Source: Duganella callida
GTDB lineage: Bacteria > Pseudomonadota > Gammaproteobacteria > Burkholderiales > Burkholderiaceae_D
Assembly: GCF_004614165.1 (NCBI RefSeq)
Contig: NZ_SPVG01000267.1
Location: 1 to 37,230, forward strand
DNA: 37,230 nt
Reading direction: 5' to 3'
A program made the translations under genes and the position numbers. Positions 25,723 to 34,540 of this stretch are shown piece by piece. The notes beneath the pieces are model-generated. The model was not told where the DNA came from, searched no databases, and worked only from the letters and a program-made list of their open reading frames with translations. Position 1 is the first letter of the stretch, and every line of letters begins with the position of its first letter.

Positions 25723-28700
25723 GTGAGCCAGAAAAGTTTTCGCTTTGGTCAGTGGCGGGTCGATCCAGCCACCAACACGCTCAGTTGCGGGGTGCTGAAC
25801 CGCCAGCTGGAGCCGCGTGCCATGGACGTGCTGCTGTATCTGTGCCGCCATCCGCACGTGGTGGTGTCGGCCGACACCCTGCTGGACGCCTGCTGGGGCG
25901 ACCTTTCTCCCAGCGACAACGCGGTGCATAAAATCATCACCCAGCTGCGCCGCGCGCTGGACGATTCCGCCACCGAACCGAAGTACATCGAAACCATCCG
26001 CAAGCGCGGCTACCGCCTGCTGGCCGAGCTCAGCTACGACGACGAAGTCAGCCAAGGCAGCTGGACCCACGCCTCGCCGTTCCGCGGGCTGGAAGCGTTC
26101 GAGGAACAGCACGCCGCCATCTTCTTCGGCCGGAAACTGAGTGTCGATCAACTGGTGCAAGTGGCTGTCGCTCAGGCCATGGCAGCGTGCGCCATGGTGC
26201 TGGTGCTGGGACCGTCCGGCGCCGGCAAGACCTCGCTGGTGCAGGCCGGCCTGATTCCGGCGCTGAAGGCCGGCGCCGCGCCGGCCGAGTCCGGGCTGGC
26301 GATCAATAGCCACGTCCAGCTCGATTGTGCCGACATGGGTCAATCCGGGCTGCTGGAAACCCTGGCCAGCGTGCTGCTCGACGCCGAGCCGGGCGGCCGG
26401 CTGTTGTTCGACAACACCAGCGCCGCCGCCCTGGCCCAGCGCCTGGCGCACGATCTGCCGACGCTGATCGAGCAGCTGCAGCGCCAGCTGCCGGCGGTCC
26501 AGCTGCTGCTGTTCATCGACCGGCTCGAAGCCATCTTCCGCCTGCCGCACGTCAGCGATGCCGAGCGCGCCCAATTTATCACCGTGCTCGACCAGCTGGC
26601 GCGCTCCGGCTGCATGCTGCTGGTGCTGGCCTGCCGCAACGATTTTTATCCGCAGCTGAGCGCGCATCCGGCGCTGATGACGCTCAAGCTGACCGGCGGC
26701 CACTACGATCTGGCACCGCCCGGCAACGCCGACATCGGCCAGATCGTGCGTCACCCGGCGCAGGCCGCGCAGTTGCGCTACACCATCGACGACCGGGGCG
26801 AAGGACTGGACGAGCTGCTGTGCAGCGCCGCCCGCGCCGGCGCCGACAGCCTGCCGCTGCTGCAATACTGTCTGCAGGAACTGTACCGCCAGCGCAGCGC
26901 CGATGGCGAACTGACGCATGCCGCCTTCCACGCCATGGGCGGCCTCGAGGGCGCGATTGGCGCGCGTGCCGAACAAGTGATCTCGGCGCAGGGCAAGGCC
27001 GAAATCGCCGCCCTGCCCCACGTGCTGTCGCAACTGGTGCTGGTGGCCGAGGACGATACCACCGTCAGCTCGCGGCGGGTGCCGTGGTCGGTGCTGCGCG
27101 ACGCGGCCGCACGCCAACTGGTGCAGGCGCTGGTGGACGCCCATTTGTTCGTCAGCGACCTGCAGGGTGGTACGCCGGCGTTCGGCATCGCCCACGAAGC
27201 GCTGCTGCGACGCTGGCCGCGCGTGGTCGAATGGATCGAGGAACACCGCCAGGCGCTGCAGATCCGCAGCCGCATCAGCGCGCAGGCGCGGCGCTGGCAG
27301 GACAGCGGCCGCAAGCGCGACATGCTGCTGCCCTCCGGCACGCAAACCAATCAGGCGCGGCAGTTGCTGACCAACCCGGCGGTCAGCTTCAGCACGCAGG
27401 AACAACAATTCATCCAGAGCTCGCTGCACAGCGAGCGCCGCAGCGAGCGCATGCGGATCGCGGTCATGGCCGCGGTCACCTGCCTGGCCCTGCTGGCCGG
27501 CTGCCTGGGCCTGGCCGCCCGTTCGGCCCAGAGCCGGGCCGAGGCCCACCGCGCCGACGCCGAGGGCTTGATGACCTACATGCTGGGGGAATTCGCGGAC
27601 AAGCTGCGGCCGCTGGGCAAGCTGGACCTGTTGGACAGCGTCAGCACGCGTGCGTTGACCTACCTGGCGAATCCGGCGCACGGCGATCATGACTTGAGCA
27701 CGCTGGAGCAGCGCGCAAAATCGCTGCAGCTGATTGCCGAAGTCCGCATCTCCCGGGGTGATCCGATTGGCGCCAACACGGCCTTGCAGGCAGCGCGCGA
27801 GCTGATCAGAACAAGGCTGGCCATGCTGCCGAACGACCCGGCGCTACTGAAAAGCGCGGGCGAGAATGCATTCTGGCTGGGACAAATCCACCTCGACCAA
27901 AAAGACTGGGATCAGGCGCAGCAGCATTTCGAAGCCTACCGGGCGTATGCCGATCGTTTGGTCGCCGCCGCACCGGCGACATCTGAAGGATGGATGGAGC
28001 AATCATACGCGCACAACAGCCTGGGCACGCTGGCGCTACGTCGCGGCAACGTCCGGCGCGCCGCGGAAGAATTTACCTTATCGGTGGACTTGAAAACCCG
28101 GGCCAATGGCACCGCTCCGGGCGACAAGCAGCAGGCCGCCGACTTGGCCGACAGCTTATCGTGGCTGGCCACCGCACAAATGCAGCTCGGCAAACTGGAA
28201 CTCGCGCAGTCGCTGTATGCGCGCCAGCTATCGCTGCTGCAAAACCTGCATGCCGCTTATCCGGATGACATGGTGTGGGTCAAGGAATTGTCCGCCGCAT
28301 GGTCGTATCAGTCGGATTTGAAACAGGCACGCGGCGACCTCGCGGCCAGCCATGCGGATGTGCGACAGGCATACCAGTTGCTGCGACAAGGCGTGGAAAA
28401 AGATCCCAGCAACCGCAACTGGCAACGCCTGATGCACATCGCCGCCTTGCGCATGCTGGAAACGGAAGCCGCGGATCAGCCGGTGGCGGCACGCCTGCGG
28501 CGCCTGGATCAGTTGCATGACAGCTTCGCGGAACTGAGCAAACTCGAGCCTAAAAAGAAAAGCTTGCAGGTGGCAATGGCGGTGGTGGAGCAACGCCAGG
28601 CAGCAATCCTGATGCAAAGCCGGCAGCAGCCGGCGGCAAGCCAACTGCTGGCACCGTCGCTGGACAGACTGAAGTCATTGCAGGCATCAACCCCCGGCGA

Positions 28701-28989
28701 CCAAAGCGTGCGCATCGCACTGATCGATGCGCTGCTACTCGACGCGGATCTGGACGCAAGCGCCGTCCCGCCCGCGCCGCAGTGCGAACTGGCGCGCGCC
28801 ATCTTGCAGCCGATGATCGCCGACAGCGCCGATTTTCGCCTGCTCGCGCCTTGGGTCAAGGTGCACAGCTGTCTTAACCAGCCAGAACAAGCCGCCGCGG
28901 CGAAAAAAATGCTTGAGGCGATGTCGTATCAGGATCCCGCCTATCTGCATTACCTTTCCACCCACCCACTGAAGAAAGCCACACTATGA
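25723..28989 (+). CDS. Winged-helix, nSTAND1-like NTPase, TM, TPR regulator (1088 aa)
   Basis: Domains in order: an OmpR/CadC-type winged helix (about 5-103; LEPRAMDVLLYLC, NAVHKIITQLRRAL, YIETIRKRGYRLL); an nSTAND1-type NTPase starting PFRGLEAFEEQHAAIFFGR (119-137) with Walker A GPSGAGKT (163-170), Walker B LLLFIDRLEA (261-270) and the typical IAHEALLRRWP (489-499); one membrane segment (about 577-599); and a long TPR-like helical region to the end. Topology would put DNA-binding and NTPase parts in the cytoplasm and TPRs in the periplasm, as in CadC. The start is GTG; no in-frame ATG lies between it and the upstream stop. It is probably a membrane-bound one-component regulator; whether it serves envelope response or defence is unknown. 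Confidence 0.9.
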   Translation: MSQKSFRFGQWRVDPATNTLSCGVLNRQLEPRAMDVLLYLCRHPHVVVSADTLLDACWGDLSPSDNAVHKIITQLRRALDDSATEPKYIETIRKRGYRLLAELSYDDEVSQGSWTHASPFRGLEAFEEQHAAIFFGRKLSVDQLVQVAVAQAMAACAMVLVLGPSGAGKTSLVQAGLIPALKAGAAPAESGLAINSHVQLDCADMGQSGLLETLASVLLDAEPGGRLLFDNTSAAALAQRLAHDLPTLIEQLQRQLPAVQLLLFIDRLEAIFRLPHVSDAERAQFITVLDQLARSGCMLLVLACRNDFYPQLSAHPALMTLKLTGGHYDLAPPGNADIGQIVRHPAQAAQLRYTIDDRGEGLDELLCSAARAGADSLPLLQYCLQELYRQRSADGELTHAAFHAMGGLEGAIGARAEQVISAQGKAEIAALPHVLSQLVLVAEDDTTVSSRRVPWSVLRDAAARQLVQALVDAHLFVSDLQGGTPAFGIAHEALLRRWPRVVEWIEEHRQALQIRSRISAQARRWQDSGRKRDMLLPSGTQTNQARQLLTNPAVSFSTQEQQFIQSSLHSERRSERMRIAVMAAVTCLALLAGCLGLAARSAQSRAEAHRADAEGLMTYMLGEFADKLRPLGKLDLLDSVSTRALTYLANPAHGDHDLSTLEQRAKSLQLIAEVRISRGDPIGANTALQAARELIRTRLAMLPNDPALLKSAGENAFWLGQIHLDQKDWDQAQQHFEAYRAYADRLVAAAPATSEGWMEQSYAHNSLGTLALRRGNVRRAAEEFTLSVDLKTRANGTAPGDKQQAADLADSLSWLATAQMQLGKLELAQSLYARQLSLLQNLHAAYPDDMVWVKELSAAWSYQSDLKQARGDLAASHADVRQAYQLLRQGVEKDPSNRNWQRLMHIAALRMLETEAADQPVAARLRRLDQLHDSFAELSKLEPKKKSLQVAMAVVEQRQAAILMQSRQQPAASQLLAPSLDRLKSLQASTPGDQSVRIALIDALLLDADLDASAVPPAPQCELARAILQPMIADSADFRLLAPWVKVHSCLNQPEQAAAAKKMLEAMSYQDPAYLHYLSTHPLKKATL

Positions 28990-29354
28990 CCACCGCCGTA
29001 TCCATCACGCCTTTCATCAATGTCCTCGTCTGGGTCAAACGCAAAGTCAACGAGCCAGGCTATGACGTCCGCTGCGAACCGGAGGCGCCCAAGGTCGTCC
29101 AGCAAGATACCGTGATCAACTACCAGATCGTCGATACCTACGGCCAGGACATCGTGTTCAGCGGCCTCGACGTCAGCCCGCCCGACGTCAATCAGATCAG
29201 CCCGCCGTCGATCAGCTACAGCGGTAAATTGCTGACGGTGAATGACGCCAACACGTACGATGGCTGGTTGAGCCTGTATCTGGAATTTACCGACCGTACC
29301 GAGGGCGTGCGATTCAAACACGACCCGCAAGTGCGCAACGAACCGGAAATCTGA
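28986..29354 (+). CDS. Hypothetical beta-rich protein coupled to nSTAND regulator (122 aa)
   Basis: Overlaps the end of the regulator gene by four bases (ATGA), so translation is likely coupled. The 122-residue product has no signal peptide or membrane segment and looks like a small beta sandwich: FINVLVWVKRKV, QQDTVINYQIVDTYGQDIVF, SISYSGKLLTVND, WLSLYLEFTD. I recognise no family. Obligate coupling to a sensor NTPase suggests an accessory, ligand or effector role, but the sequence does not tell which. Confidence 0.72.
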   Translation: MTTAVSITPFINVLVWVKRKVNEPGYDVRCEPEAPKVVQQDTVINYQIVDTYGQDIVFSGLDVSPPDVNQISPPSISYSGKLLTVNDANTYDGWLSLYLEFTDRTEGVRFKHDPQVRNEPEI

Positions 29355-29365
29355 AGTTCACGGTG

Positions 29366-29387
29366 ACGCCGCCGGCGCCGGCGGCGT
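29366..29387. repeat. 22-bp perfect GC palindrome
   Basis: ACGCCGCCGGC followed at once by its reverse complement, between the 122-residue gene and the aspartoacylase-family gene. There is no T run on either side. It may act as a weak transcript end or RNA stability element; no protein binding site is implied. Confidence 0.55.
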
Positions 29388-29415
29388 TCAGGTGCACCAA
29401 ACGGATGAGCTCTCC

Positions 29416-30372
29416 ATGCTAACTGACCAATTGCAATTCCGGTCGCACCAATACAGCGGCCAACATCGCGGCACACGCCTGATCGTCACCGGCGCCGTGC
29501 ATGGCAATGAAACCTGCGGCACCCGGGCGATCCAGCGGGTGATGCGGGAGCTCGACAGCGGCGCGCTGCTGGTGCGGCGCGGCGCCGTCACTTTTGTGCC
29601 GGTCACCAATCCGCTGGCCTATGCCAAAGGCGAACGTGCCGGCGAGCGCAACCTGAACCGCAATCTGTTCCCCAACACCGATCCGCAGGACTTCGAAGAC
29701 CGCGTCGCCAACTGGCTGTGCCCGTTGCTGGCGCAGCACGACGTGCTGCTCGATCTGCATTCGTTCAACGCCCACAGCGAGCCGTTCGTGATGGTCGGCC
29801 CGCGCGACAATGACGGGCCGCTGGAGCCGTTCCGGCACGAACAGCAGGAACGCGCACTGGCGCGCCGGCTCGGCGTGCGCCGTTTTGTCGACGGCTGGCT
29901 GCGCACCTACGGCGCCGGCGTGCAGCGGCGCCTGAGCGGCAGCGCCGCGCTGCAGACGGTGCTGCGCTACGGCGTCGGCACCACCGAGTACATGCGCAGC
30001 ACCGGCGGCTACGCGCTGACGCTGGAATGCGGCCAGCACGACGATCCGCAAGCGCCGGAAGTGGCTTACCGCGCCATCCGCAACACCCTGGCTTTCCTCG
30101 GCCTGATCGACGCGCCGGCGCCGGAGCCGATCGCGCCGGCAGAAATGGAGGCCTTGAGCCTGGTCGCCGTCTACGACAAGCACGACGCCGCCGATGCCTT
30201 CAGCCGCGACTGGTCCAGCTTCGACCCGGTGCGGCAAGGCGAGCAAATCGGCCGCCGCGCCGACGGCACGCCGGTGCTGGCCGAATTCGACGGCCGCATC
30301 CTGTTCCCCGACAGCGCCGCCGGCGCCCACAGCGAGTGGTATTACCTGACCCGCGCCAACCCGGCGTTTTGA
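29416..30372 (+). CDS. Succinylglutamate desuccinylase/aspartoacylase family zinc carboxypeptidase
   Basis: A 318-residue M14-like enzyme. Zinc ligands are H29 and E32 (GAVHGNETCG) and H115 (LLDLHSFNAH); the substrate-binding stretch RNLNRNLFP (79-86) and TLECGQH with the catalytic-type Glu are present. The family removes acyl groups from N-acyl amino acids or trims amino acids; this branch cannot be assigned a substrate. I start at the ATG at 29416; an in-frame GTG at 29392 would add eight residues. It appears independent of the nSTAND gene because a palindrome separates them. Confidence 0.88.
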   Translation: MLTDQLQFRSHQYSGQHRGTRLIVTGAVHGNETCGTRAIQRVMRELDSGALLVRRGAVTFVPVTNPLAYAKGERAGERNLNRNLFPNTDPQDFEDRVANWLCPLLAQHDVLLDLHSFNAHSEPFVMVGPRDNDGPLEPFRHEQQERALARRLGVRRFVDGWLRTYGAGVQRRLSGSAALQTVLRYGVGTTEYMRSTGGYALTLECGQHDDPQAPEVAYRAIRNTLAFLGLIDAPAPEPIAPAEMEALSLVAVYDKHDAADAFSRDWSSFDPVRQGEQIGRRADGTPVLAEFDGRILFPDSAAGAHSEWYYLTRANPAF

Positions 30373-30456
30373 GCGGAATTGGTGCGCGGCCTCTAGGCGC
30401 GCCGGCCCGCGCGGGGCCATAATGCTGCTTCCATTTCAAGAACAAGAGGAGCGCCC

Positions 30457-30816
30457 ATGCTGTTAGCCGCCCAGATCGTCACCGCCCTGGTGGCGCTGAT
30501 CCACGTCTACATCGTCCTGCTGGAAACCGCGCTGTTCGACACGCGCGGCCGCCGCGTGTTCGGCCTCAGCAGGGAGAAAGCCGACATCGTGCGGTCCGCC
30601 ATGTCGAACCAGGGCTGTTACAACGGCTTCCTGGTGGCGGCGCTGGCGGTCGGCCTGGCGCATCCCGACGCTGCCATCGCCTCCGCCTTCACGGTGTTCG
30701 GCCTGGCCTGCGTGGCGGTGGCCGGCGTCTGGGGCGGCGTCACCGTCAAGCGTTCGATTCTGCTGATCCAGACGCTGCCCGCCGTCATCGGTCTGGCGCT
30801 CCATTTCGCCGCGTGA
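30457..30816 (+). CDS. DUF1304 membrane protein
   Basis: A 119-residue protein with four hydrophobic segments and a GAGGAG ribosome-binding site. It has the DUF1304 signature: VALIHVYIVLLETALF near the start, then FGLSREKAD, NQGCYNGFLVAAL and a final TLPAVIGLALHF. Family function is unknown. Its stop overlaps a GTG of the next small gene, so the two are probably translated together. Confidence 0.88.
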   Translation: MLLAAQIVTALVALIHVYIVLLETALFDTRGRRVFGLSREKADIVRSAMSNQGCYNGFLVAALAVGLAHPDAAIASAFTVFGLACVAVAGVWGGVTVKRSILLIQTLPAVIGLALHFAA

Positions 30817-30818
30817 CC

Positions 30819-31016
30819 ATGCAAACCAAATTCAATATGGCGCTGCTGGCCTGCGCCGCCGTGGCGTTGATTTACACCGGCTATCGAGAGATGACCGCCC
30901 ACCCGCAGCCGCGCGCCGTCAGCGACGCCTCCTGCGCGCCCGAGGCCATCAAGGGCATCGCCAACATCACCGAGCGCGCGATACACGTCTCGAAATGCGC
31001 GCAGCGCGCCAAATGA
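30819..31016 (+). CDS. Small single-pass exported or membrane-anchored protein (65 aa)
   Basis: Starts at ATG 30819, or at GTG 30813, which overlaps the DUF1304 stop. Residues 5-20 (FNMALLACAAVALIYTGY) form one membrane segment or signal anchor. The remaining 45 residues include two Cys (about 39 and 60) that could form a disulphide if exported. No family is recognised. Its stop directly abuts the stop of the convergent membrane protein gene at 31017. Confidence 0.6.
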   Translation: MQTKFNMALLACAAVALIYTGYREMTAHPQPRAVSDASCAPEAIKGIANITERAIHVSKCAQRAK

Positions 31017-32018
31017 TCACTGACGCAGGCTGGGCAGCGTAAGCGCCGGCGGCGCGGCGGTGCTTTCGGCGGCCGGCTTGGCGCCGGTGCCGCGCAGCGC
31101 CAGCAGCCAGCCGATGCCGTCGAACCAGAACGGCGAACCGAGCGAGGCGGCAAAGGCGGTGGCGATCCAGCCCATCAGCGCAAACGCCAGCGCCGCCAGC
31201 CAGGCGCCGGCCTGGCTCAAGCCGGCAAAGCGCGACGACGGCCAGCCGATCGGCAGCTCGCGCAGCTGCGTGGCCTGCCCGGCAGCGGCGCGGGCCTGCG
31301 CGGTCGCATCGGCAGGCGCTTCGGTCGTCGGCGCCGTCATGGTTCCGGCCTTGGCCACCATCTGCGTGGTCAGCGCCGCGTCGTCCCACAGCCGCTGCGA
31401 CAGTTGCAGCGCATCGATGTTCATCGCCACCGCGTAAAACAGCCCGATCAGGAACAGCACGAACTGCGAGCGCCGCTTGTACCAGCCGCTGATGCGGTCC
31501 ATCACCGTGTCGTACCAGATGCGCACCGCCGCCTCCAGCGCCGCGGCGTCGTCCGGCCCCTGCCCCATGATCGCCAGCAGCGTGCGGCGCAGGCCGTCGT
31601 TGCCGAGCTTGGACAGCAGCAGGCTGGCCGCTTCGCCCTTGCCGTATTTGTCCACCAGCGTGGCGACGAACGCGCGCGCGAAAATCGCCGACGGGATGTA
31701 GGAAGGCATGCGTCCGCGCTGCGCCAGCCCGGTGATCAGCGGATGCCGCAACACCTCGGCCGTCAACGACTGCGCGCCCAGCTTGTCGAGGCCGAAACCG
31801 TCGTCGCGCCGCAGCAGCCGCAGCAGCGACGGCACGATGCCGCGCACGCGCGGCTGGCCGGCCGGCTCGTGCAGCAGGGTCAGTACGCCGTCCAGCAAGA
31901 CCTTGGCGCGCGTCTGGAACAACGAGGCGATCGCTTCGCGCGTGGCGCTGCACAGCAGGCTCACCGCCAGAAAGGTGTAGGACAGGCCGACCGCCACGTC
32001 CACGTAATGACTCTGCAT
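31017..32018 (-). CDS. Hypothetical multi-pass membrane protein (333 aa)
   Basis: I start at ATG 32018, preceded by GAGGGAAG; upstream in-frame codons lack such a site. The N-terminus VDVAVGLSYTFLAVSLLCSA is a membrane segment, followed by a long cytoplasmic helical part (EAIASLFQTRAKVLLDGVLT, YGKGEAASLLLSKLG), another segment near 180 (FVLFLIGLFYAVAMNIDA) and two close segments near 265-300. The pattern recalls a widespread but unnamed family of bacterial membrane proteins; I cannot give a function. Divergent from the arsR-like gene. Confidence 0.8.
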   Translation of the reverse strand: MQSHYVDVAVGLSYTFLAVSLLCSATREAIASLFQTRAKVLLDGVLTLLHEPAGQPRVRGIVPSLLRLLRRDDGFGLDKLGAQSLTAEVLRHPLITGLAQRGRMPSYIPSAIFARAFVATLVDKYGKGEAASLLLSKLGNDGLRRTLLAIMGQGPDDAAALEAAVRIWYDTVMDRISGWYKRRSQFVLFLIGLFYAVAMNIDALQLSQRLWDDAALTTQMVAKAGTMTAPTTEAPADATAQARAAAGQATQLRELPIGWPSSRFAGLSQAGAWLAALAFALMGWIATAFAASLGSPFWFDGIGWLLALRGTGAKPAAESTAAPPALTLPSLRQ

Positions 32019-32091
32019 GCTTCCCTCGTTAGATTTCCAGCAACGTTCACATAACATAAAGGATTTTGGCGCGCCGAGCACGCTTTTTATT

Positions 32092-32135
32092 TATATCGTA
32101 GAATCCCGATATTGAAATCGGAAAAAAACGATATA
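32092..32135. promoter_or_regulatory. Nested dyad, candidate ArsR operator
   Basis: An outer perfect inverted repeat TATATCGT (32092-32099) and ACGATATA (32128-32135) encloses an inner one, CCGAT-N6-ATCGG (32106-32121). It lies 10-54 bases before the ATG of the ArsR-type gene, where an autoregulatory operator would be expected. The AT-rich DNA here probably also holds the promoter of the arsR and Old Yellow Enzyme operon. Confidence 0.6.
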
Positions 32136-32145
32136 TCTAACGGCC

Positions 32146-32436
32146 ATGGACATCGACGCCATCCACAAAGCCCTCGCCAACCCGACGCGGCGCCAGATCC
32201 TGGCGTGGCTGAAGGAACCGGAGCAGCATTTCGCCGACCAGCATCATCCGCTGAGCCTGGGTGTGTGCGCCGGCATGATAGACCGCTACGCGGGGCTGTC
32301 GCAATCGACCATGTCGGCCCACCTGGCGGTGCTGGTCAAGGCCGGGCTGGTCAAGTCGCAGCGCGTCGGCCAGTGGAATTATTTCAAACGCGATGAAGAA
32401 GTCATCCAGGCTTTCATCGATCAAATGCAACTATAG
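32146..32436 (+). CDS. ArsR-family (winged-helix) transcriptional regulator
   Basis: A 96-residue ArsR-type repressor. The N-terminal IHKALANPTRRQILAWLKEP and the recognition helix LSQSTMSAHLAVLVKAGLVK (about 52-71) are characteristic; the wing is SQRVGQWNYFKRDE. The only Cys is in GVCAGMID, so metal sensing is not clear; an organic or redox signal is possible. It sits 11 bases upstream of an Old Yellow Enzyme gene, implying that it controls an electrophile-inducible operon through the dyad at 32092-32135. Confidence 0.9.
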   Translation: MDIDAIHKALANPTRRQILAWLKEPEQHFADQHHPLSLGVCAGMIDRYAGLSQSTMSAHLAVLVKAGLVKSQRVGQWNYFKRDEEVIQAFIDQMQL

Positions 32437-32447
32437 GGAGCATCCGC

Positions 32448-33500
32448 ATGCCAACTCTGTTCGACCCGATCACCATTGGTGACCTCACCCTCAAAAACCG
32501 CGTCGTCATGGCGCCGCTGACCCGTTCGCGCGCCAGCGCCGGCCGCGTGCCGAACGCGCTGATGGCCAAATACTACGAGCAGCGCGCCAGCGCCGGCCTG
32601 ATCCTGAGCGAAGCCACCGCCGTCACGCCGCAGGGCGTCGGTTACGCCGACACGCCGGGCCTGTGGTCCGACGAGCAGGTCGAAGGCTGGAAACAGGTCA
32701 CCGCCGCCGTGCACGCCAAGGGTGGCGTGATCTTCGCCCAGCTGTGGCACGTGGGCCGCATTTCCGATCCGAGCTTCCTGGACGGCCAGCCGCCGGTGTC
32801 GGCCAGCGCGATCGCCGCCAAGGGCCACGTCAGCCTGCTGCGTCCCGAGCGTCCATATCCGGTGCCGCGCGCGCTGGATACGGCGGAAATTCCGGGCATC
32901 GTCGCCGCCTACCAGAAAGCTGCCGAGAACGCCAAGAAAGCCGGCTTTGACGGCGTGGAAATCCACGGCGCCAACGGCTACTTGCTCGACCAGTTCCTGC
33001 AGGACAAGACCAACCAGCGCAATGACCAGTACGGCGGCTCGATCGAAAACCGCGCGCGCCTGATGCTGGAAGTGACCGATGCCTGCATCGCCGTGTGGGG
33101 CGCCAACCGCGTCGGCATGCACCTGGCGCCGCGCCGCGACTCGCACGACATGGGCGATTCCGATCCGGCCGCGACCTTCGGCTACGTGGCGCGCGAGCTG
33201 GGCAAGCGCAAGATCGCCTTCATCGCCGCGCGCGAGGCGCTCGGTGCAGACAGCCTGGGCCCGCTGCTGAAGAAGGAATTCGGCGGCGTCTACATCGCCA
33301 ACGAGAAGATGACCAAGGTGGTGGCGCAGCAGGTGCTGGACAGCGGCAATGCCGACGCGATCGCCTTCGGCAAGGATTACATCGCCAATCCGGACCTGGT
33401 GCAGCGCCTGCAAAGCAATGCGCCGCTGAACGCCTGGCGCACCGAGTCCTTCTACGCCGGCGGCGAGGAAGGCTACACCGACTACCCGGCACTGGCATAA
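32448..33500 (+). CDS. Old Yellow Enzyme family alkene reductase (NemA-like)
   Basis: A 350-residue FMN-dependent TIM-barrel enzyme. It has APLTRSRAS near the N-terminus, QLWHVGR (98-104), the active-site set H173, N176 and Y178 in EIHGANGYLLDQFLQD, and NDQYGGSIENRARL. OYE enzymes reduce activated alkenes, maleimides or nitro-compounds using NAD(P)H. A GGGAG ribosome-binding site precedes the ATG. Co-transcribed with the upstream ArsR-type regulator, it probably detoxifies the electrophile that the regulator senses. Confidence 0.95.
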   Translation: MPTLFDPITIGDLTLKNRVVMAPLTRSRASAGRVPNALMAKYYEQRASAGLILSEATAVTPQGVGYADTPGLWSDEQVEGWKQVTAAVHAKGGVIFAQLWHVGRISDPSFLDGQPPVSASAIAAKGHVSLLRPERPYPVPRALDTAEIPGIVAAYQKAAENAKKAGFDGVEIHGANGYLLDQFLQDKTNQRNDQYGGSIENRARLMLEVTDACIAVWGANRVGMHLAPRRDSHDMGDSDPAATFGYVARELGKRKIAFIAAREALGADSLGPLLKKEFGGVYIANEKMTKVVAQQVLDSGNADAIAFGKDYIANPDLVQRLQSNAPLNAWRTESFYAGGEEGYTDYPALA

Positions 33501-33511
33501 CCGGATGACCC

Positions 33512-33537
33512 AAGGGAGCTGCGGCTCCCTTTTTTTT
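33512..33537 (+). terminator. Rho-independent terminator after alkene reductase
   Basis: AAGGGAGC and GCTCCCTT pair over eight positions around a four-base loop, followed by a run of T to 33537. The end of the T run overlaps the stop codon of the convergent gene at 33536. Confidence 0.93.
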
Positions 33538-34492
33538 ATCGCGGCTGGGTGTACGTCACCGGCACGAACACATAGCCGCCCTTGCCGTTGCTGCGCACAT
33601 GGCCCAGCGCCGGGAACGACAGGTGGGGCGCGCCGATCAGATAGCCTTCCTTGGCCGCCGCCGCGAACGCTTCCTTGCGCTCGGCGATCGCGACCTTGCT
33701 GTCGCTGTCGAAGGAAATACCGACGCCCGGATCGTCAAACTGCACCGCCTGCACGTGCAGCAGATCGCCCAACAGCACCAGCTTCTGGCCCTTGCTCTCC
33801 ACCACATAGGTGATGTGGCCCGGCGTGTGACCGCCATTCAAATACGAGCGGATGCCCGGCACCAGCTCGGTGTTCGCCACGATAGGCTGGAATTTGCCCG
33901 CCTTCACGTACGGATTGATCGACACCATTGGCCCCTGGAAATTATCCTTGGCCTCGCCCGACGCCTTGTCCAGGTTGGCCGGATTCAGATAGTAATCGGC
34001 ATCCAGCTTGCCGGCGCGCACGATGGCGTTGGGGAATACGCGCTGCTCATTCTGCGCCAGGCCGCCCACGTGGTCGCCGTGCATGTGGCTGATGTAAATC
34101 TCGTCCACCTGCTCCGGCTTGTAGCCGGCCGCCTTCAGATTGCCCACCAGCTGCCCCAGCGTCGGGCCGAACAGGCTGGCCGCGCCGGTATCGATCAGCA
34201 CCAGCTTGCTGCCGGTATTGATCAGAAAGCCGTTGACCGAGGTCTGCAGCGGCGTTTTCTGGAATGCCTTGTCCAGCGCCGCCAGGGTCTTGGCCGGCGG
34301 CTGTTTCAGCAGCTTGTCGACCGGCAGGTCCAGGGTGCCGTCGTTGAGCACCGTGATTTCGAAATCGCCCAGCGTGGTACGGTAAAAACCCGGCGCCTGG
34401 AAGCGCGCCATGGGCGCACCGGCCTGCGCCGGCAGCGCGGCCGCCAACAATACGGAGGCAGCGGCCAGCGCGGTCAGTTTGGTCTTCGTCAT
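33536..34492 (-). CDS. Exported metallo-beta-lactamase-fold hydrolase
   Basis: A 318-residue protein with a signal peptide (about 1-24, AQA-GA) and an AAGGGAAG ribosome-binding site. Metal ligands are in SHMHGDH (H136, H138, D140, H141), GGHTPGHI and the later LGDLLH. The family includes lactonases, sulfatases and hydrolases; export to the periplasm and the LVLIDTGAA motif fit a quorum-quenching-type or general MBL enzyme, but no substrate is determined. It starts 48 bases after the stop of the outer-membrane barrel gene of the same strand and could be read from that cluster. Confidence 0.9.
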   Translation of the reverse strand: MTKTKLTALAAASVLLAAALPAQAGAPMARFQAPGFYRTTLGDFEITVLNDGTLDLPVDKLLKQPPAKTLAALDKAFQKTPLQTSVNGFLINTGSKLVLIDTGAASLFGPTLGQLVGNLKAAGYKPEQVDEIYISHMHGDHVGGLAQNEQRVFPNAIVRAGKLDADYYLNPANLDKASGEAKDNFQGPMVSINPYVKAGKFQPIVANTELVPGIRSYLNGGHTPGHITYVVESKGQKLVLLGDLLHVQAVQFDDPGVGISFDSDSKVAIAERKEAFAAAAKEGYLIGAPHLSFPALGHVRSNGKGGYVFVPVTYTQPR

Positions 34493-34540
34493 GACTTCCC
34501 TTATTCTGAGAATTATCGGAAGCGCTACGATACCTGAAAA

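Noticed and set aside
25644-25931. 95-codon plus-strand frame starting MKQNPAFRKP before the nSTAND regulator
   Set aside because: It runs out of frame into the winged-helix coding region and loses protein-like composition there; a short leader peptide cannot be excluded but nothing supports it.
29366-29387. GC palindrome as an intrinsic terminator of the nSTAND operon
   Set aside because: There is no T run on either strand, so I list it only as a palindrome.
33536-34492. Metallo-beta-lactamase-fold gene as part of the Fap-like system
   Set aside because: It follows the barrel gene by 48 bases on the same strand, but no fap locus that I know includes such an enzyme, and co-transcription is not shown.
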